Assembly (NCBI RefSeq): GCF_029871205.1
Contig: NZ_SSOJ01000084.1
Span: forward strand, 1 to 35,411
Origin: Pseudomonas sp. BN417
GTDB lineage: Bacteria > Pseudomonadota > Gammaproteobacteria > Pseudomonadales > Pseudomonadaceae
DNA: 35,411 nt
Direction: 5' to 3'
The notes beneath the pieces are model-generated. The model saw nothing but the letters and a program-made list of their open reading frames with translations, ran no database searches and had not been told where the DNA came from. Shown here one piece after another: positions 32,067 to 35,411 of the stretch; within the stretch, counting starts at the first letter, position 1, and the number at the start of each line of letters is the position of its first letter. Made by a program: the position numbers and the translations under genes.

Positions 32067-32452
32067 GGCATCAGGCGCTCCCGGTCACGGGCCAGTTCTT
32101 CGAGGGTGGCGCTGAAGGGGGACTCGTCATCATCCACTGCCGCCCGCAGGCGGATGCCGCAGTAGAGGCTGGCCAGCAGATAGAACAGGCAGAGGCCGCC
32201 GAGGGCTTCGAACCGCCAGTTGTCCCAGAGCAGCATCAGCACCAGGCCGGACAGCCCGATCAGCAGGAGCAGGGCGAAGATCAGGGTCAGGCCGCCGAAC
32301 AGCAGCAGGAAGAGGCTGTTGGCCTTCTGTTCCTGCAACTCGATGCCGAAGAGTTCCACATGGCTGTGGAGCAAGCCCAGCAGCGAGGCGCCGATGCGCT
32401 TGGGCGAGGGAGCGCGTCCCGAGGCCCGGGAGGAGGGGGCTTCGTCACTCAT
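32063..32452 (-). CDS. Phage-holin-family / YqjE-like membrane protein
   Basis: The 129-residue protein has an amphipathic region with LLGLLHSHVELFGIELQEQK (about 24-43) followed by two membrane helices (about 46-75 and 80-105). This is the pattern of the Actino-/phage holin superfamily III, that is YqjE. The C-terminus is acidic and cytosolic (AAVDDDESPFSATLEELARD). It starts two bases after the stop of the YqjD-like gene. In E. coli the partners are stationary-phase membrane proteins; a holin activity is not implied. Confidence 0.82.
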   Translation of the reverse strand: MSDEAPSSRASGRAPSPKRIGASLLGLLHSHVELFGIELQEQKANSLFLLLFGGLTLIFALLLLIGLSGLVLMLLWDNWRFEALGGLCLFYLLASLYCGIRLRAAVDDDESPFSATLEELARDRERLMP

Positions 32453-32454
32453 GG

Positions 32455-32769
32455 TCAGCGCCGGGCGGCCAGCAGGCCGAGCAGGAAACCGATGCCGGCG
32501 GCCAGACCAACGCTCTGCCAGGGGTGTTCCTGGACGTAGTCCTCGGTGGCCTGGACGGCGGCCTGGCCGCGATCACGCAGGTTCTGCTCGGTGTCACGCA
32601 AGGTCTCGCGAGCGCGCTTGAGGCTTTCGTGGATCTGCTGGCGCAACTCGTCGGCCTGGTCGCCCGCCAGGTTGGCGGTGTCTTGCAGGAGCTTCTCGGT
32701 GTCGTTGACCAGGGTCTGGAAGTCGGCCAGCAGGTCGTCCTGTGCGTGGGTGGCGGTCTTACGGGGCAT
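32455..32769 (-). CDS. DUF883 / YqjD-ElaB-like ribosome-associated membrane protein
   Basis: The 104-residue protein is mostly one long charged helix (residues 10-75, DDLLADFQTLVNDTEKLLQD onward) ending in the hallmark VQEHPWQSVGLAAGIGFLLG and LLAARR, a single C-terminal membrane anchor with GxxxG-type packing. E. coli YqjD and ElaB tether ribosomes to the membrane in stationary phase (established knowledge). AAGGAGA lies upstream of the ATG at 32769; an in-frame start at 32793 has no such site. It is first of three coupled genes and follows a candidate AlgU promoter. Confidence 0.9.
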   Translation of the reverse strand: MPRKTATHAQDDLLADFQTLVNDTEKLLQDTANLAGDQADELRQQIHESLKRARETLRDTEQNLRDRGQAAVQATEDYVQEHPWQSVGLAAGIGFLLGLLAARR

Positions 32770-32797
32770 GACGATTCTCCTTGTAGGACTCAATGCC

Positions 32798-32825
32798 TAA
32801 GAGTAGGTGCGTTCTTCCAAGGTTC
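32798..32825 (-). promoter_or_regulatory. Candidate AlgU (sigma-22/RpoE-like) promoter
   Basis: Read on the minus strand, GAACCT is followed after exactly 17 bases by TCTTA, close to the AlgU consensus GAACTT-N16/17-TCTGA. A start about seven bases on would give a leader of roughly 20 bases before the YqjD-like ATG, containing only the ribosome site. Envelope-stress or osmotic control is plausible. Confidence 0.35.
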
Positions 32826-33001
32826 ACTCGGATTTTCCCTGGCACAGCTGGTATAGCGCTTGCATCGGGGTGGTGCGCGGTTGTGGCGGGTTGCGCCGCA
32901 TCGGGGCGTCCAGGATGGACTTCCCGGTTCGGAAAAATCGCCTCAACCCTATGAAAAACAAAGAAAAAGGCTTTTCGAGACAGATCTTGCGCCTGCCGGC
33001 A

Positions 33002-33018
33002 TGCACCAAAACGGGGTT
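33002..33018 (+). promoter_or_regulatory. NtrC-like site upstream of amt
   Basis: TGCACCAAAACGGGGTT matches the NtrC consensus TGCACCAAAATGGTGCA at 13 of 17 positions, with the left half-site perfect. It lies about 105 bases upstream of the ammonium transporter start, a usual place for an NtrC enhancer. The rest of the 32826-33123 spacer shows no gene; a good sigma-54 promoter was not found. Confidence 0.35.
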
Positions 33019-33123
33019 TCGATACAGCCCTTGGTGGTGCGCTCCGGCTTCAGGATGGTGCGTGCCGGGCCTGCCTTGAACTGCTTTGGTGCTTTTTCCT
33101 CGCTGCCGGAGCTCCCTTCGCCA

Positions 33124-34332
33124 ATGGAAAACCTCAATAGCGCCGTGGAAACCCTGATCCACGGCTCCAACACCCTGTTCATCCTGATGGGCGCCGTGAT
33201 GGTGCTGGCCATGCACGCGGGCTTCGCCTTTCTCGAAGTCGGTACGGTACGGCAGAAGAACCAGGTCAACGCCCTGTCGAAGATCCTCTCCGACTTCGCG
33301 GTCTCGACCCTGGCTTATTTCTTCATCGGCTACTGGATCGCCTACGGGGTGAGCTTCCTCGAGCCGGCCAGTGCCCTGGCCGCCGACCATGGCTACGCCC
33401 TGGTGAAGTTCTTCTTCCTGCTGACCTTCGCCGCGGCCATCCCGGCGATCATTTCCGGCGGCATCGCCGAGCGCGCGAAGTTCTGTCCGCAGCTCTGCGC
33501 CACGTTGCTGATAGTCGCCTTCATCTATCCCTTCTTCGAAGGCCTGATCTGGAACGGCAACTTCGGCTTCCAGGAGTGGCTGAAGAATGACTTCGGCGCC
33601 AGCTTCCATGACTTCGCCGGCTCAGTGGTGGTGCATGCTGTCGGCGGCTGGCTGGCCTTCGGTGCGGTACTGCTGCTGGGCCATCGTAATGGCCGCTACC
33701 GCGAGGGCCGCCTGGTGGCGTTCGCGCCCTCGAACATTCCCTTCCTGGCGCTGGGTTCCTGGATCCTCATCGTCGGCTGGTTCGGCTTCAACGTCATGAG
33801 CGCCCAGACCCTGCAAGGTGTCAGCGGCCTGGTGGCGGTCAACTCGCTGATGGCCATGGTCGGCGGCACCATCGCCGCGCTGCTGATCGGACGCAATGAC
33901 CCGGGCTTCCTGCACAACGGTCCGCTCGCCGGGCTGGTGGCGGTGTGCGCCGGCTCCGACCTGATGCATCCGGTCGGCGCCCTGGCCACCGGTGCCGTGG
34001 CGGGTGGCCTGTTCGTCTGGGCCTTCACCGCCACCCAGGTGAAGTGGAAGATCGACGACGTCCTCGGTGTCTGGCCGCTGCACGGCCTGTGCGGTGTCTG
34101 GGGCGGCATCGCCTGCGGGATCTTCGGCCAGGAAGCCCTCGGTGGCCTGGGCGGGGTCAGCCTGGTCAGCCAGCTGATCGGCACCGGGCTTGGCGTGCTG
34201 GTGGCACTGGCGGGCGGCTTCCTGGTCTACGGCCTGCTCAAGGCCACGGTAGGCATTCGCCTGAGCCAGGAAGAGGAGTATTACGGCGCGGACCTCTCGG
34301 TGCACAAGATCGGTGCCACCTCGCAGGATTGA
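33124..34332 (+). CDS. Ammonium transporter (Amt/Mep/Rh family)
   Basis: The 402-residue inner-membrane protein starts ENLNSAVETLIHGSNTLFIL and shows about 11 helices. It has the Amt signature DFAGSVVVHAVGG with pore His171 and PLHGLCGVWGG with pore His320, the twin-histidine pair of the conduction path. Other conserved blocks are HAGFAFLEVGTVRQKN and AIISGGIAERAKF. There is no cleavable signal peptide. The frame is open for 88 codons upstream, but this ATG (GGAG 12 bases before) gives the family start. No glnK gene is adjacent, so this is a stand-alone Amt paralogue. Confidence 0.92.
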   Translation: MENLNSAVETLIHGSNTLFILMGAVMVLAMHAGFAFLEVGTVRQKNQVNALSKILSDFAVSTLAYFFIGYWIAYGVSFLEPASALAADHGYALVKFFFLLTFAAAIPAIISGGIAERAKFCPQLCATLLIVAFIYPFFEGLIWNGNFGFQEWLKNDFGASFHDFAGSVVVHAVGGWLAFGAVLLLGHRNGRYREGRLVAFAPSNIPFLALGSWILIVGWFGFNVMSAQTLQGVSGLVAVNSLMAMVGGTIAALLIGRNDPGFLHNGPLAGLVAVCAGSDLMHPVGALATGAVAGGLFVWAFTATQVKWKIDDVLGVWPLHGLCGVWGGIACGIFGQEALGGLGGVSLVSQLIGTGLGVLVALAGGFLVYGLLKATVGIRLSQEEEYYGADLSVHKIGATSQD

Positions 34333-34344
34333 TAGGCCGTCATC

Positions 34345-34420
34345 GCAATTGAATTCGCTCCCACTGGTGTTATGCCGTCGCGCTCCTGTAGGTTGTGGCT
34401 GAGCTACGCGAAGCCCAACG
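34345..34420. repeat. Dispersed intergenic repeat after amt
   Basis: GTAGGTTGTGGCTGAGCTAC starts a 33-base unit (34388-34420) that is identical at 29 of 33 positions to bases 218-250. Just before it, GCAATTGAATTCGCTCCCAC (from 34352) is another REP-like arm. Neither is coding. Confidence 0.6.
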
Positions 34421-34439
34421 ATTCGTGTGCCGCGAAATG

Positions 34440-34465
34440 AAAAAGCCCGTCGATTGGCGGGCCTT
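34440..34465 (-). terminator. Terminator of the right-hand porin
   Basis: On the minus strand AAGGCCCG-N8-CGGGC is followed by TTTTT. It lies about 70 bases past the porin stop, with a REPIN in between. Confidence 0.75.
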
Positions 34466-34468
34466 CTT

Positions 34469-34526
34469 GTAGGAGCGAGCTTGCTCGCGAACCTGGGTCA
34501 TCATTCGCCAGCAAGCTGGCTCCTAC
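34469..34526. repeat. REPIN (inverted REP doublet)
   Basis: GTAGGAGCGAGCTTGCTCGC starts at 34469, and its inverted partner, with GCCAGCAAGCTGGCTCCTAC, ends at 34526. Each 23-base half also holds its own small dyad (GCGAGCTTGCTCGC; GCCAGCAAGCTGGC). This is the classic Pseudomonas REP pair mobilised by RAYT transposases, here within the 3' leader-out of the porin transcript. No RAYT gene is in the window. Confidence 0.85.
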
Positions 34527-34535
34527 ATAAGCGGC

Positions 34536-35411
34536 TTACCAGAGCGGCAGCACGTAGCTGAGGATCAGGCGGTTCTCGTCGAGGTCGTTGGTGAAGTTGG
34601 AACGTACGCTTGCGTTACGCCATTTGATGCCGAAGTTCTTCAGCGGGCCGTCCTGGAACACGTAGGCGATGTCGGTGTTGCGTTCCCATTCCTTGCCGTC
34701 TTCGCGGTTGGCGCCGAGGTCGATGTTGTCGCCGGACAGGTAACGGGTCATGAAGGTCAGGCCGGGGAGGCCGAGGCTGGCGAAGTTGTAGTCGTAGCGG
34801 GCCTGCCAGGATTTCTCGTCCTTGTTGGCGAAGTCGCCGATCTGCACGTAGTTGACCAGGAAGGGATCGGTGCCGTTGATATAGGCGAAGCCGGTGTCGC
34901 CGCTCATGCTCTGGTAGCCGAGGCCGAAGGCATGGCCGCCGAGGGCGTAGGTGAACAGGGCGCCGAAGGCCTTGTTGTCGACGTTGCTGGCGCCTTCGTC
35001 GGTGGAGCGGGCGAAGCGCAGGTCGCTCTTCAGCGACTGCTTGTCGCCCAGCGGCAGCAGGTGCAGGACGCTGACATAGTGCTGCTTGTAGAGGTCGTCC
35101 AGCTCGCCATAGTGATAGCCGGTGCTGAGGCTGTCGTTCCACTTGTAGCTGGCGCCGGCGAAGTTGAACTGGTCGCTGGTGGTGCCGGGGCGGACGACGA
35201 TGCCACGGGCGCCGCCGTTGGCGAGGGTCATGTCCTCGTAGTCGGAGGAGTCGCGCTGGTTGACCTGCTGGAGCTGGCCGGCGTCGAAGGTCAGGCCGGC
35301 GAGCTCCAGGGAGTTCAGGTGACCGCCCTGGAAGGTCTGCGGCAGCAGGCGCGAGTCGTTGTACTGGACCACCGGCAGCTTGGGCAGCAGGGTGCCGACC
35401 TTGAGCACGCT
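34536..35411 (-). CDS. OprD-family porin, 5' end beyond the window (OpdQ-like)
   Basis: The visible 291 residues are the C-terminal two thirds of an OprD-type outer-membrane barrel: LPKLPVVQYNDSRLLPQTFQ (the conserved loop after the fourth or fifth strand), GYHYGELDDLYKQHYVSVLH, SDLRFARSTDEGAS, GLPGLTFMTRYLSGDNIDLG and the terminal ENRLILSYVLPLW ending in an aromatic residue for BAM. The frame is open at the right edge, so start, signal peptide and early strands lie outside. By position near amt and yqjDEK it matches opdQ (PA3038, from memory). It is a different member from the kyn-cluster porin. Confidence 0.9.
   Translation of the reverse strand, partial: SVLKVGTLLPKLPVVQYNDSRLLPQTFQGGHLNSLELAGLTFDAGQLQQVNQRDSSDYEDMTLANGGARGIVVRPGTTSDQFNFAGASYKWNDSLSTGYHYGELDDLYKQHYVSVLHLLPLGDKQSLKSDLRFARSTDEGASNVDNKAFGALFTYALGGHAFGLGYQSMSGDTGFAYINGTDPFLVNYVQIGDFANKDEKSWQARYDYNFASLGLPGLTFMTRYLSGDNIDLGANREDGKEWERNTDIAYVFQDGPLKNFGIKWRNASVRSNFTNDLDENRLILSYVLPLW

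Noticed and set aside
33056-33070. A GG-N10-GC pair as a sigma-54 promoter for amt
   Set aside because: Only the invariant dinucleotides and few other bases match; with this GC content such pairs arise by chance.

Overview
The window looks like a chromosomal segment of a high-GC Pseudomonas, probably near the P. aeruginosa / P. resinovorans side of the genus. The signs are the gene order pyrD, rmf, rlmL, dacB, yggL, roc-type two-component genes, dgt, yqjKED-like trio, Amt transporter, OprD-family porin (from memory this follows PAO1 PA3050 down to PA3038), strong GC3 bias, and Pseudomonas-type REP sequences between genes. No rRNA, tRNA, CRISPR array, insertion sequence or integrase was seen.

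Bases 1-3630 form an accessory patch of worn DNA: a composite inverted repeat, a BRO-N (phage antirepressor-like) gene cut by an in-frame amber codon, a potentially structured leader, a small K+-channel-like membrane protein, decayed minus-strand coding remnants, an exported Gly/His-rich low-complexity protein, and the C-terminal stubs of a MerR regulator and a Nudix-like protein. From 3633 to 9082 lies a tryptophan/kynurenine catabolic unit: kynR (Lrp type) divergent from kynB-kynU, followed in the same direction by an OprD-type porin and an APC amino-acid permease and closed by a strong terminator. The unit could bring an aromatic amino acid through both membranes and degrade kynurenine to anthranilate plus alanine.

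Bases 9110-14351 are housekeeping: a conserved Pseudomonas protein of unknown function, a DUF2835 protein, pyrD, rmf and rlmL. Between rlmL and dacB sits a CHASE-PAS-PAS-PAS-GGDEF diguanylate cyclase. After dacB and yggL comes the most distinctive part, 19.8-29.1 kb: a minus-strand operon encoding a RocR-like REC-EAL phosphodiesterase, a stand-alone receiver and a Cache-HAMP-GAF-HD-GYP protein with a roughly 150-residue insertion inside its catalytic domain. It is divergent from a RocA-like LuxR-type regulator and a RocS/BvgS-like hybrid kinase. The shared 328-bp upstream region holds two palindromes, one resembling an inverted pair of BvgA heptads. The whole reads as a self-contained two-component / cyclic-di-GMP signalling locus.

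The right part (29.1-35.4 kb) holds a FUSC-type transporter-like membrane protein, a dGTPase-like dNTP triphosphohydrolase with a TTG start, a three-gene membrane/ribosome-hibernation-type operon (YqjK-, YqjE-, YqjD-like) with a candidate AlgU promoter, an ammonium transporter, a REPIN, and the 3' part of an OprD-family porin that runs off the right edge.
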